DNA of 64,000 bases. Source: Saccharicrinis sp963677245 (GTDB taxonomy: Bacteria > Bacteroidota > Bacteroidia > Bacteroidales > Marinilabiliaceae). Shown one piece after another: positions 37,765 to 46,383 of the stretch. Position 1 is the stretch's first letter. Each line of letters begins with the position of its first letter. The notes under the pieces are model-generated. The model was given only the letters and a program-made list of their open reading frames with translations. It was not told the origin of the DNA and ran no database searches. A program made the position numbers and the translations under genes. The stretch spans positions 1,736,001-1,800,000 of the forward strand of contig OY781921.1 of assembly GCA_963677245.1 (NCBI GenBank), read 5' to 3'.

Positions 37765-38187
37765 CTATTTTAAAGAGCGCAATGCATTTTCAATTTCTTT
37801 CATTTCCTCTTTGGGGATATTTAAAGTTCTTATGGCTGCTTCTACAGTTGAAACTGTTACAATACGAAAAAAGGTGGTTTGTCTTAAGGTTTGGAGTAAA
37901 GTACTTAAAACGACCTGACTGGGTGAATCAGTAATAAAGACAACTGTTCTTTTACTTATAATTTCCTTAGTTTCCCAAATATCTTTAGTAAACTTAGAAA
38001 TTGCATTCTTATCAATATTATGATTCACGTCCCTGATATCATAAATGGCAGAAAATTCAGGGTCATATGCTTCATCCGTTAAACTATTTTTGATACACTG
38101 AAAAATATCATCCATAGTTAGAATCCCTACAAAACGCCTAAGTATTAACTTTTTCTCCGGTAATATTTTATAAAAACAATTTCCCAT
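37765..38187 (-). CDS. STAS/SpoIIAA-like small cytoplasmic protein
   Basis: A 140-residue soluble protein. The pattern KKLILRRFVGILTMDDI, then PEFSAIYDIRDV and RTVVFITDSPSQVVLSTLLQTL, resembles STAS/SpoIIAA-like proteins that adopt an alternating beta-alpha fold and act as regulators or lipid-binding domains. This assignment is by fold pattern only. The next gene upstream is 85 bases away on the same strand, so they may share a transcript. Confidence 0.5.
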   Translation of the reverse strand: MGNCFYKILPEKKLILRRFVGILTMDDIFQCIKNSLTDEAYDPEFSAIYDIRDVNHNIDKNAISKFTKDIWETKEIISKRTVVFITDSPSQVVLSTLLQTLRQTTFFRIVTVSTVEAAIRTLNIPKEEMKEIENALRSLK

Positions 38188-38271
38188 TTTCTCTATGCAG
38201 ATTCTCCTTTTCTTCTTTCCTAATCCTTAGCTTCAATATACGATAAAACAGAAAAAAAAATCGAATTTAAT

Positions 38272-38943
38272 TTATTGAACACCATCCCAGATTGGAACTC
38301 CCAGGAATCGGCTAATTACATTGGCATCATCTCTAATTCCATCTAAATTTGAATGATCAGTAACATTTACCCTACGTTTATCTTTACATACAATATTCAA
38401 CTCATAACTTTTATAAGTATGCTTATCACTATGTACCCGCTCTCTTAAAATCTGAAGTGCATGAATGGATGACAAGGCCACAAAATTCTTTTCTGTTTGC
38501 GGATTATATACTTGTCGCGGCCCTTTATTTCCAATCCAAAAATAACCTTCCGTTTTATAAAACCTTCTGATGGCTAACTGAGTACGTTGCATATACAAAG
38601 CCACTGCCGTAAATACCAGCCCAATAATTGGAATAATCACCATAGGCATTTCTGGTATACCATTGTTTTCATACACGAAAAACAAAAAGAAACTTAAAGT
38701 ACCCACTCCAATGGCCAAAAATAGATTCACAAAAATCTTTAAACCCACGGTAGGAACCAACTCCAATTTATTGGTATCTATTTCCTTTATCTTATGTGTT
38801 CTAAAATTTGATCCTCCTTTTTTAAGTGGTTCCCAGGAAATTTTAAGTGCCAGTTCATCCTGGAATACCTCAGGTGGAACATCGTGAGTTCGGTGTGACT
38901 TTTCGTAGGCGTCTTTTGCTTTTTGAATGAGTTTGCTTAACAT
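38272..38943 (-). CDS. Membrane protein of unknown function
   Basis: A 223-residue protein with two adjacent transmembrane segments (about residues 66-92 and 98-118) and cytoplasmic regions before and after. The C-terminal half after the membrane pair has a beta-rich PH-like pattern with IGNKGPRQVYNPQ and LNIVCKDKRRVNVTDHSN. Similar proteins occur as conserved hypotheticals in Bacteroidota. No function can be given. Confidence 0.55.
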   Translation of the reverse strand: MLSKLIQKAKDAYEKSHRTHDVPPEVFQDELALKISWEPLKKGGSNFRTHKIKEIDTNKLELVPTVGLKIFVNLFLAIGVGTLSFFLFFVYENNGIPEMPMVIIPIIGLVFTAVALYMQRTQLAIRRFYKTEGYFWIGNKGPRQVYNPQTEKNFVALSSIHALQILRERVHSDKHTYKSYELNIVCKDKRRVNVTDHSNLDGIRDDANVISRFLGVPIWDGVQ

Positions 38944-39057
38944 GGTCAGGGTTTTATTTAAAAATTATAAGGGTAAAATATATTAAAAAAAGAGTATCAG
39001 CTTATGCTGCATTTACAAGATACATAAGCTGATAGTTTATCGTGTACTATTAATGTG

Positions 39058-40047
39058 CTACCATTTTTCCTGGGCAATTAATGGCCAAATTTGTTGCTGA
39101 TAAATACTTTTTACCTGTTCCATTTGCTCAGGTGAAATGGCTGGTAATTCAGAAGCCAGAACATTGGAGTTTACTTGCTCCGGACGAGAGGCTCCGGGAA
39201 TTACACAACTTACCTCTGGAAACATCAATATCCATCTTAAAGCTATGGCTGCCAAATTACTATCTTCCGGAAATACTTTTTTAATGGCTTCTACTGCTTC
39301 CAGACCTTTTATATAATCCACTCCCGAAAAAGTTTCTCCTTTATCGAAAGCCTCTCCATTTCTATTAAACGTACGATGATCATCTTTTCCAAAATCCGTT
39401 GAAGCAGAAAACTTACCGGTTAAAAGTCCACTTGCCAATGGAACCCGGGCAATAATACCCACATTTTTCTTTGCGGCTTTTGCAAAAAATTCCTCAGAAG
39501 GACGTTGCCTCATCATATTAAAAATGATTTGCACCGAACACACATTATCATAATCCATTGCTTTAAGTGCCTCTTCTACTTTTTCTACACTTACTCCCAA
39601 ATGCTGAATTTTACCTTCCTTTTTCAGATCTTCAAACAAGGCAAAAATTTCGGGGCGGTAAAAAGTTTCAGTTGGCGGACAATGCAATTGTATTAAATCC
39701 AAAGTCTCTAATTCCATGCGTTGCAAGCTATCCTCAACAAACTGACGCAAGGCTTTTGGCTGATATGAGGCATCAATATGCGGATTAAATTGACGCCCGC
39801 ACTTAGTGGCTATATACAACCTTTCGCTGCGGGTGCGAACCAAACGACCTACCGCTTTTTCACTTTCTCCATCACTATATACATCGGCCGTATCAATAAA
39901 ATTGACGCCACTATCTACTGCTTTATTTAAAATAGCATCAGCATTGCTATGGTTAAACTCACTTCCCCACTTACCTCCAACTTGCCATGTTCCTAATCCT
40001 ATTTCTGATATTTCAAATCCTGTTTTTCCTAATGTTCTTTTATTCAT
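39058..40047 (-). CDS. Aldo/keto reductase
   Basis: A 329-residue NADPH-dependent oxidoreductase of the TIM-barrel AKR superfamily. GTWQVGG near the start, FIDTADVYSDGESE with the catalytic Asp/Tyr, ATKCGRQ (Lys) and LIQLHCPP (His) give the complete tetrad. The C-terminal CVIPGASRPEQVNSN binds the cofactor phosphate. The start is taken at the ATG at 40047 (MNKRTLGKTGFEIS, a typical family N-terminus), not at an in-frame codon 22 residues upstream. The substrate is unknown; it resembles the general stress-type reductases. Confidence 0.9.
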   Translation of the reverse strand: MNKRTLGKTGFEISEIGLGTWQVGGKWGSEFNHSNADAILNKAVDSGVNFIDTADVYSDGESEKAVGRLVRTRSERLYIATKCGRQFNPHIDASYQPKALRQFVEDSLQRMELETLDLIQLHCPPTETFYRPEIFALFEDLKKEGKIQHLGVSVEKVEEALKAMDYDNVCSVQIIFNMMRQRPSEEFFAKAAKKNVGIIARVPLASGLLTGKFSASTDFGKDDHRTFNRNGEAFDKGETFSGVDYIKGLEAVEAIKKVFPEDSNLAAIALRWILMFPEVSCVIPGASRPEQVNSNVLASELPAISPEQMEQVKSIYQQQIWPLIAQEKW

Positions 40048-40171
40048 TTTAATATTTTTGGTGTGCCAACTTACGCATATTTTTATTACAACTGTCTTAT
40101 ATACTAAATCCATTCAGCAGTAAAAGAAGCTGAAAAGTCAATGTAAGCAAGGTATATTCAATAGGTATGAT

Positions 40172-40594
40172 TTACAATTGAATTTCATAGATATAGCAAA
40201 CTCCCGTTAATGTGTCTTTAAAATACCTTGATCCTTGGTCAAAGTCACTTTTGTCACTAAATCGAATTGAATTTTCAGATGGATTAAACCAAATTGGCAT
40301 ATTACTAGGAGTTATCCAATCTCTTTTATCAACAGAAAGCTGATTTTGCTTTATAAATTCATTCCACCATTTATCACTCGGCTTTAACTTTAAATACATT
40401 ATATATTCTTTAGTCAAGTGTGAAGATTGCCAATATTGTCCTTTTAATAATTCTAAATCTGTAGATGCGTTTGTTCCAGACCAATACTTAAACACTTCTG
40501 ACGGAATAGTAGTATTTATCTCAGAACAACTACTCAAGCATAGAATAGTCAATAATGAAATTAGAATTCTCATTTTAAAGTTTTTCACTCTCAT
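40172..40594 (-). CDS. Small lipoprotein, unknown function
   Basis: A 140-residue protein. The N-terminus MRILISLLTILCLSSC (from residue 8; this Met is the more likely start) is a lipoprotein signal with lipobox LSSC. The mature part contains several Trp and Tyr and a DWITPSNMPIWFNPS segment but no domain I recognise. Confidence 0.5.
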   Translation of the reverse strand: MRVKNFKMRILISLLTILCLSSCSEINTTIPSEVFKYWSGTNASTDLELLKGQYWQSSHLTKEYIMYLKLKPSDKWWNEFIKQNQLSVDKRDWITPSNMPIWFNPSENSIRFSDKSDFDQGSRYFKDTLTGVCYIYEIQL

Positions 40595-40674
40595 CTAGCA
40601 CTATTAATAGAAAATCAACCAGAAGCTTTTTTATTGCTTTACATTAATGGAAACACATAAATAAAATATTTTTA

Positions 40675-41283
40675 TTACAACTCTTTTACTCGAATCACTT
40701 TCACGCCATCTTCTTTAAAGGCTTCAACGATTTTCATTCTTTTTTCTTCGTTTTTAGATCCCAGAGCATCTTCAATCACAATGGGATTAAACTCCTCCTG
40801 CAACAATCCTTTTACCGTAGCTTTTACACATCCTTCGGCAAATAAGCCAACAACATACACATCGTTGATTTTATTGGCTTTTAAATCCATTAGTAAATCA
40901 ACATTGCTTAAAGCATTTCCTTTCGATTTGGTATACACCTCGGGTGTAATTCGCTTAATGCGACTATCAATACCCACTCCTTCGGCTCCCTTTTTACATA
41001 CATTTCCGGTAACCATATTTTTGATGGGACTTACCCACTCATTCACTACATAAAACACCGTACCTCCTTTGTTATGCATATGCTCAATGGCCTGATTAAC
41101 ATTAGCCAGAAACACATTCAGGTGGGTTGTATCAATATGTAGCTTGGATTCCGAATCCAGAAAATTTTGTTGTAAATCAATAACTAATAAAGCACTGTTA
41201 TTTTTTTGTGCTTTTGCGATATTAATATTAGCCTGCAATACAAGCAGGATAAAAACGCACTTAACAATCTGACTCACTTTCAT
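40675..41283 (-). CDS. Exported isochorismatase-like cysteine hydrolase
   Basis: A 202-residue protein with signal peptide (cut after NIAKA). LVIDLQQNFLDS gives the catalytic Asp, the YTKSKGNAL segment the Lys, and GLFAEGCVKATVKG the nucleophilic Cys of the isochorismatase-like hydrolase fold. Members hydrolyse vinyl ethers, amides or nicotinamide-type substrates. An exported version is uncommon, and the substrate is unknown. Its start is 10 bases after the end of an upstream lipoprotein gene, so the two are likely cotranscribed. Confidence 0.8.
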   Translation of the reverse strand: MKVSQIVKCVFILLVLQANINIAKAQKNNSALLVIDLQQNFLDSESKLHIDTTHLNVFLANVNQAIEHMHNKGGTVFYVVNEWVSPIKNMVTGNVCKKGAEGVGIDSRIKRITPEVYTKSKGNALSNVDLLMDLKANKINDVYVVGLFAEGCVKATVKGLLQEEFNPIVIEDALGSKNEEKRMKIVEAFKEDGVKVIRVKEL

Positions 41284-41293
41284 AATTAATTAT

Positions 41294-41794
41294 TTAAAAA
41301 AAATATCGTTCGGATTCTGGTAATTCATTTACCCTTTTATCCTTTATAAAACAATCTTGAATATTTAAAAATAAACTTCTTAATTCTTTTGCATCCTTGC
41401 ATGTCGATTCTGTATGCTCAACCCAGTTTATAGTATAATCTACTTCGTTTAATGTAAACTTAATGTAGTAAGAAAATGATGGGCTAATAGAAACAACAGA
41501 TATAGGAGCATAATTTGATGGATATCTATGTATATCAATATTTTTCATTATCTGATATATACTTTTCTTATCTTTTTCTGATAAGTAATAGGTTATCGTT
41601 GTATCAACATCCCAATCAATGGTTTTTGTTAGCTTATCTTCGTAGGTATTCAGAATGAATGATTCATCTTCAATTTTAGCCACAAAATTAAAATCCTCAG
41701 GCATGCTACTTTCATATATACCTCTTCTATATTGACATCCCCAAAGCATCAACAAACCTATAGGAATTAATATAAATCGATTAAATCTATTCAT
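41294..41794 (-). CDS. Lipoprotein of unknown function
   Basis: A 166-residue protein with signal MNRFNRFILIPIGLLMLWGC and lipobox LWGC. The mature region is beta-rich with Ser/Thr/Tyr and no recognised domain. It probably shares a transcript with the isochorismatase-like gene 10 bases downstream. Confidence 0.5.
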   Translation of the reverse strand: MNRFNRFILIPIGLLMLWGCQYRRGIYESSMPEDFNFVAKIEDESFILNTYEDKLTKTIDWDVDTTITYYLSEKDKKSIYQIMKNIDIHRYPSNYAPISVVSISPSFSYYIKFTLNEVDYTINWVEHTESTCKDAKELRSLFLNIQDCFIKDKRVNELPESERYFF

Positions 41795-41941
41795 TTCTTA
41801 TAATTATTCTCCAATTCTGCGCTAACGATTCCATAACTTCCATTGCATATTGGAGGAAAATAATCTTGCTTAACTTTTTTAATTAGTTTACTTCCCAAAA
41901 ACAATGTAATTCTATAAAATTGGCGCTTCGCCCAAACCCGA

Positions 41942-41974
41942 CTTACTCTTCTTTCCTTGATGAAAGAAAGTAAG
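41942..41974. repeat. REP-like intergenic hairpin
   Basis: Arms CTTACTCTTCTTTC and GAAAGAAAGTAAG pair with one bulge around CTTGAT, followed by CAAAGAAAATCAAGG. A related structure occurs at 45828-45857. The layout (a pair of arms ending in AGTAA, then CAAA-rich tail) looks like a dispersed intergenic element of this genome. Confidence 0.45.
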
Positions 41975-42252
41975 CAAAGAAAATCAAGGCTGCATTTAAA
42001 ATATCTTTCTTATTTGCATAAAACTTAAGTGCGGCCGGGTGATTTTCGAACAAGTTCTCAACTTCCCGGTCTTACTAATGTCTTACACCAAAACAAAAGT
42101 TATTTTAAAATGAGGCCAACCTTATCATGACGTACAAAATCATATCAAATAGCAATTGTCTTTCTTAAATCTAAAAGATTAATGGTATCTATCTTAATTA
42201 ATAATACCTAGCTAAAATAAACATATTTTTAAAGTCGTATTCTTGATTAAGT

Positions 42253-42286
42253 AAAAAAGGATGTCTTCTCATTAGAAAACATCCTT
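42253..42286 (-). terminator. Terminator of the LVIVD-repeat gene
   Basis: AAGGATGT (42257-42264) pairs with ACATCCTT (42279-42286), with inner TTCT/AGAA pairing; on the minus strand it is followed by TTTTTTAC. Confidence 0.8.
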
Positions 42287-42311
42287 ATTAGTCTGAAATA
42301 TTTGATAAAAT

Positions 42312-43580
42312 TTAGTTGCCGTAAACCTTAATATGACTCAGCAATTGAATATTATTTAAGTCGGTATAATCGTATTGAAAAAGGCCTTCTTCACTAATCA
42401 TTAGCAATACATCGCCTAATGGAATTACATCAAAAGCATTGATATTTTCGTAGTGTGCCAGCATTTTATCGCTTATGGTTAATGGATCATCGACATTGTA
42501 TATTTTTAAACCGTCAGCCCCATCACACACAAACAATACTTCATCATCTATACCTAAACCATAAGGATCGCTCATAGGGTAAGCTTTTACTAACTCGGGT
42601 GCTTCAATCACTGAAATATCAATCACCTCCAACTCACTATCTATGGCTCCGCATAAATTACCTCCACGCAAAGTAACATAGGCATAATTGCCTTCTACCA
42701 CTACCGGATCGCAGGCTGTTGCATGTCGGAATTGAGAGATAAAATCAGGACTGGCAGGATTTTGCAAACTATAAATATACATGCCACTTTGTGCGCCAAT
42801 AAAAAGCATATCGTTATATGGAAAAACCGTTTCTATTTGCCAGCTGATAGGAATTTGCTTGGTAAAAGTAGGATCGGATGCATTACTTACATCAAACAAA
42901 TGCAAAGAAGCATTATCAATGGCATACAAAAAATCGTTGTACAAAGTAAAACGTGCCATAGAACCACCCGTTCCTGTTCCCGAACCACTTACCGAATTAG
43001 CGGCTACATCCATCATAAAAAATTCCTCTCGCCACATAGGCATGGTCGTATAATAACCTTGATATGCATCAACTTTTTCGGTAACAATTTTAGTGGTATA
43101 TCCGGTAATTATTCCCTTTTCTGTATCAATATCATCTATAATCCCGGCACTCACTTCCGGAATAATATAAGGAAACGCATCTTCATCCCTATCTATCTCG
43201 GTAATATTATTCATATCGCTGATGTCAATAGTTAAAAGGTCGATATAACTATCTGCATACAATTTATCGCCCTTTATAGCCATATCTATATTTCCGGGAA
43301 TATCAATAAAAGCCACAATCTGAGGATTAGTCGGATCGGCATTATTAATCACATGAATACCTTTTTGATATTCATTAACAAAAATAAAATCGTCTTTAAA
43401 ATAGAACTTACCCGGATGATAAATATCCTCCGGTGGCATTACACAAAAAGCAGAACGTAATTCGGCGTACGACATATACTCCGGTGTATTTACCGTATAG
43501 CTATCTTCTATTTTATTAGTGCAGGAATAGTATGATAATCCTATTACTACAAGTATGAAATAATGAAGTTTTGATTTCAT
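42312..43580 (-). CDS. LVIVD-repeat surface lipoprotein
   Basis: A 422-residue protein with lipoprotein signal MKSKLHYFILVVIGLSYYSC. The body is a series of beta-propeller-type repeats with the pattern L-x-V/I-I-D-I-S/N (FVNEYQKGIHVINNADPTNP, LHLFDVSNASDP, MYIYSLQNPASP, LEVIDISVIEAP, LKIYNVDDP), as in LVIVD-repeat proteins that are presumed surface-exposed. A Gly/Ser-rich loop (SGSGTGTGGS) lies near residue 195. The role is unknown. Its terminator follows at 42.25 kb. Confidence 0.75.
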   Translation of the reverse strand: MKSKLHYFILVVIGLSYYSCTNKIEDSYTVNTPEYMSYAELRSAFCVMPPEDIYHPGKFYFKDDFIFVNEYQKGIHVINNADPTNPQIVAFIDIPGNIDMAIKGDKLYADSYIDLLTIDISDMNNITEIDRDEDAFPYIIPEVSAGIIDDIDTEKGIITGYTTKIVTEKVDAYQGYYTTMPMWREEFFMMDVAANSVSGSGTGTGGSMARFTLYNDFLYAIDNASLHLFDVSNASDPTFTKQIPISWQIETVFPYNDMLFIGAQSGMYIYSLQNPASPDFISQFRHATACDPVVVEGNYAYVTLRGGNLCGAIDSELEVIDISVIEAPELVKAYPMSDPYGLGIDDEVLFVCDGADGLKIYNVDDPLTISDKMLAHYENINAFDVIPLGDVLLMISEEGLFQYDYTDLNNIQLLSHIKVYGN

Positions 43581-43810
43581 GTTTTTTAGTTTTTAATAGT
43601 TTGGAAATAAGCTTGACAAGCAATGAAATTAATTACACCCTAATGATGTAGGGATAAACATAAGGTTGCGTTAGTACAAATATTTATTTTTACGCAACTA
43701 TTTAAATTATAGTCCATCAAACCATACATGAAATAGGAAAACCGCTTTTAAAGAAGCACAATCATTCAAACAAGAAAAACAATTCCATCTTATCTGAACA
43801 ACTAAATGCT

Positions 43811-44374
43811 ATGCAAAAACTACTTTTTTTACCTGTCCTTTTTATGACGCTATTATGTTATTCTCAGGAAAATAAATCCGAAGGAAGATCGAGCGGATAT
43901 CAAAACTACACTTCCTATGCCAAACTGATTGGTTCCGGAGAAGATCACAATACCTTTATTGGTTCCATTCAAATGGAAAACAACTATCTTTTTCACCACA
44001 ATTTTTCATTTGGATTAACAATGGGTATTGAATGGATGGATATTGATTTGGCTACGATCGGACCCAACATTAAAATAATTTTACCGGGTACCAAACAGCA
44101 ATCATTCTATGCCGGTTTATCGCTGGGTAGAGTTATTCCGCTTGAAGATGCCAAAGAAGAGTGGCTGGAAGTAAAGAAAACCGAAGGTGATATGTTTTAT
44201 AATGCCGAACTAGGTTATGTGTTACCTACCCGATCGGCCTTTACGTTATACATGGCTTTGGGTTATCGTTTTCAGGAATTTTCCTATACCATTGATAACT
44301 GGTGGTTGCAGGAAGTTGAACGAAGCATTAGCTATAATCGTTTTACTGTAAGAATTGGGGTGCGAATTTTTTAG
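43811..44374 (+). CDS. Outer-membrane beta-barrel-like protein, unknown function
   Basis: A 187-residue protein with signal peptide (MQKLLFLPVLFMTLLCYSQ). Alternating strands (FSFGLTMGIEWMDIDLA, QSFYAGLSLGRVIPL, FYNAELGYVLPTRSAFTLYMALGYRFQ) ending in an aromatic strand (FTVRIGVRIF) suggest a small barrel such as OmpW/OprF-like. It is divergent from the LVIVD lipoprotein, with a 230-base gap that holds a GTTGCGT/ACGCAAC inverted repeat (43665-43698). Confidence 0.6.
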   Translation: MQKLLFLPVLFMTLLCYSQENKSEGRSSGYQNYTSYAKLIGSGEDHNTFIGSIQMENNYLFHHNFSFGLTMGIEWMDIDLATIGPNIKIILPGTKQQSFYAGLSLGRVIPLEDAKEEWLEVKKTEGDMFYNAELGYVLPTRSAFTLYMALGYRFQEFSYTIDNWWLQEVERSISYNRFTVRIGVRIF

Positions 44375-44573
44375 CTATTTATACCATTCTGGTTAATTTG
44401 TTAAATTGATTGGTTGACTCTATTTCTTCCTTATCAGCTGTTTTAGCCCAGAAATCAATCCTACCAACAACATCATACAATTGCTTGCTTTAACTACTTG
44501 CCCAAACCAGAAAACAACTTATTAATTACCTTGAGCTGATAACTATCTATTGATGACTGCTTACTGCATACTA

Positions 44574-45737
44574 TTAACTGAAAATCCAGGTAGCCTTATG
44601 CCACAGATGTTCAAAAGGTCCGTGCTTAAAATGCTTTGCCCACCAGGTACAGAAAACACCCAATAAAACAGCTAATCCCAAACCTATCAAAAAGCTATAG
44701 GTAGCCCCTGTATATTGATATAAACCTAATCCGAAACCATAGTATAAACTGGAACCTATTACCGATTGAATGATATAGTTTGACAAACTCATTTTACCAA
44801 TAGGCGAAAATATATTGAGAATCCTTTTACCTATGTGAGTATAAAAACCCAAAACAAATAAAGAAACCAACACCAACATAAAGGCTATATTGGTATAGGA
44901 TTTTTCCACGGTTAAAAATGTTCTTTTTAATGCTTCTGTTGATAAAAATGCGTCTACATTTTTTTGAATAATAAATAGCATAATAAAAGAAACAGATGCC
45001 AGGATCAGTGTCTTTATCCAAAACTTTTTGTTTTGACTATTCTCGGCAAAACGATTCTGTCGCCCTAATACCATTCCGGTTAAAAACAATGCCAGCATAT
45101 GAAAAAATCTTCCATTTTCCCAACTCCATAAAACAACTGCTTTTTTACCATTGGTTACATTTCCGACAAATGTGCTCCATATTGAATCGTCTTTTACATA
45201 GTTATCCATCATCCCAAAGTAAGTCCACGATTTTGGATTGGCTAATTCCATTGTAGGATCAATGATGGCTTCATACAAATAGTATAGATTTAAGGGTTGC
45301 AAAAACAATAAAATGGCCACTGCCAAAACGACTTTATTATTTGCTCGGGCAAACGGAATCATTAATAGGCCAACAGCTGCATACAAAGTCAGAATATCGC
45401 CCTGATAAAACAAGGAATTTAGTATTCCAAATCCAAACAACAGCAATAAACGCCAGGCAAATCTTCCTCTAAAATCTTTTCCTTTTTTAGCCTGGTTGTT
45501 GGATTGAATAAAAAAGGTTAAACCAAACAGCAAGGCAAATATAGCATAGGACTTACCTCCAAATAAAAAAAACAAACTATCCCAAATACCCTTATCCAGA
45601 CTGACCATCCAAGCGGGTAATCCTTGAGGTGAAAAATAAACATCAAAATGCTCAATATTGTGAAGTAACATGATAGAAACAATGGCAAAGCCTCTTAGAG
45701 CATCAATTACATGAAGGCGAATGGGTTGATTATTCAT
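44574..45737 (-). CDS. DUF418-family integral membrane protein
   Basis: A 387-residue protein with about ten hydrophobic segments. The N-terminus (RLHVIDALRGFAIVSIMLLHN) is the signature of acyltransferase-3/DUF1624-like proteins, and the C-terminal half (LGFYTHIGKRILNIFSPIGKMSLSNYIIQSVIGS) matches DUF418. These are predicted to modify envelope molecules or transport small metabolites; no reaction is established. A 244-base gap with hairpin repeats follows upstream. Confidence 0.8.
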   Translation of the reverse strand: MNNQPIRLHVIDALRGFAIVSIMLLHNIEHFDVYFSPQGLPAWMVSLDKGIWDSLFFLFGGKSYAIFALLFGLTFFIQSNNQAKKGKDFRGRFAWRLLLLFGFGILNSLFYQGDILTLYAAVGLLMIPFARANNKVVLAVAILLFLQPLNLYYLYEAIIDPTMELANPKSWTYFGMMDNYVKDDSIWSTFVGNVTNGKKAVVLWSWENGRFFHMLALFLTGMVLGRQNRFAENSQNKKFWIKTLILASVSFIMLFIIQKNVDAFLSTEALKRTFLTVEKSYTNIAFMLVLVSLFVLGFYTHIGKRILNIFSPIGKMSLSNYIIQSVIGSSLYYGFGLGLYQYTGATYSFLIGLGLAVLLGVFCTWWAKHFKHGPFEHLWHKATWIFS

Positions 45738-45827
45738 AATGGAGTTTGATAGTTTTCTTTTTATTTTAGACTTTTCTTTTACTTAAATCAATTCATTTTT
45801 TAATATGTCTTCAAGCCAGACAGGCTT

Positions 45828-45953
45828 TTACTTTTTCGCTTCAGCTCGAAAAAGTAAACAAAAAGAGCCGCCGCTGACATGAAAAAGCTAAAAATCAGTT
45901 TACTCCGCTAAAAGAAAAGAACTCACTACGTTCAAACAGCTTTTCTTTTTTAC
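45828..45953. repeat. Intergenic hairpin repeat cluster
   Basis: TTACTTTTTCG (45828-45838) pairs with CGAAAAAGTAA (45847-45857); further on AAAAGAAAAG (45910-45919) is inverted as CTTTTCTTTT (45940-45949). The first element resembles the hairpin at 41942-41974 in both arm sequence and the A-rich tail. No gene is supported. Confidence 0.45.
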
Positions 45954-45981
45954 GCTACGTTCTCTAATTTTCTTAACGCTT

Positions 45982-46383
45982 TTACATGAAGGCGGATAAA
46001 ACCCAATCATATATTTTTGGCAGAAAGACAATGCCACCTACAATTAAAGCAATAATGGCTGACCATAGTACTGCTCCGGCAGAAAGGTCTTTGGCTTTTT
46101 TTAGTAATTCATGTTTATCGGTACTGACAAAATCTGCCAGGTTTTCAATGGCTGAATTCATCATTTCCAACGAAATAACCATTGCGATAACAATTAGTAT
46201 AGCTAGCCATTCTCCCGAGCTGATATCCAAACCCCATCCCAGCAAAATAGCCATAATAGCAGCCAATAGGTGAATACGTGCGTTGTGTTCTTCTTTAAAA
46301 ACCAGCCATATGCCATGAAAGGCATACTTAAAACTTTGTATTCTTTTTCGTATGGAAAACTTATTGGGCATCTTTTTGAGCAT
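45982..46383 (-). CDS. dgkA: Diacylglycerol kinase (DgkA family)
   Basis: A 133-residue inner-membrane enzyme that phosphorylates diacylglycerol or undecaprenol, recycling lipid released by envelope synthesis. NARIHLLAA (about residue 29) and EMMNSAIENLADFVS are the conserved substrate and ATP-binding motifs, and three transmembrane segments cover about 36-132. It overlaps the upstream metallo-beta-lactamase gene by 23 bases, so translation is likely coupled; residue 5 (Met) is an alternative start. Confidence 0.9.
   Translation of the reverse strand: MLKKMPNKFSIRKRIQSFKYAFHGIWLVFKEEHNARIHLLAAIMAILLGWGLDISSGEWLAILIVIAMVISLEMMNSAIENLADFVSTDKHELLKKAKDLSAGAVLWSAIIALIVGGIVFLPKIYDWVLSAFM

Larger units (their letters stand above)
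41795..42311. other. Long intergenic region with hairpins, 517 bases
   Basis: No gene is supported. It holds three structures: CTCCAAT/ATTGGAG arms (41809-41815 and 41849-41855) just before the upstream lipoprotein gene, a dispersed-repeat-like hairpin at 41942-41974, and the terminator of the LVIVD gene at 42253-42286. The remainder is AT-rich without pattern. Confidence 0.5.

Noticed and set aside
41795..41860. Integron attC site near GCTAACG
   Set aside because: The GCTAACG core lacks the paired R' and R'' boxes, the hairpin is short, and no integrase is present in the window.
42723..43235. A 170-residue plus-strand reading frame
   Set aside because: It is wholly antisense to the LVIVD-repeat lipoprotein, which has a signal peptide and repeats; the plus frame has neither.
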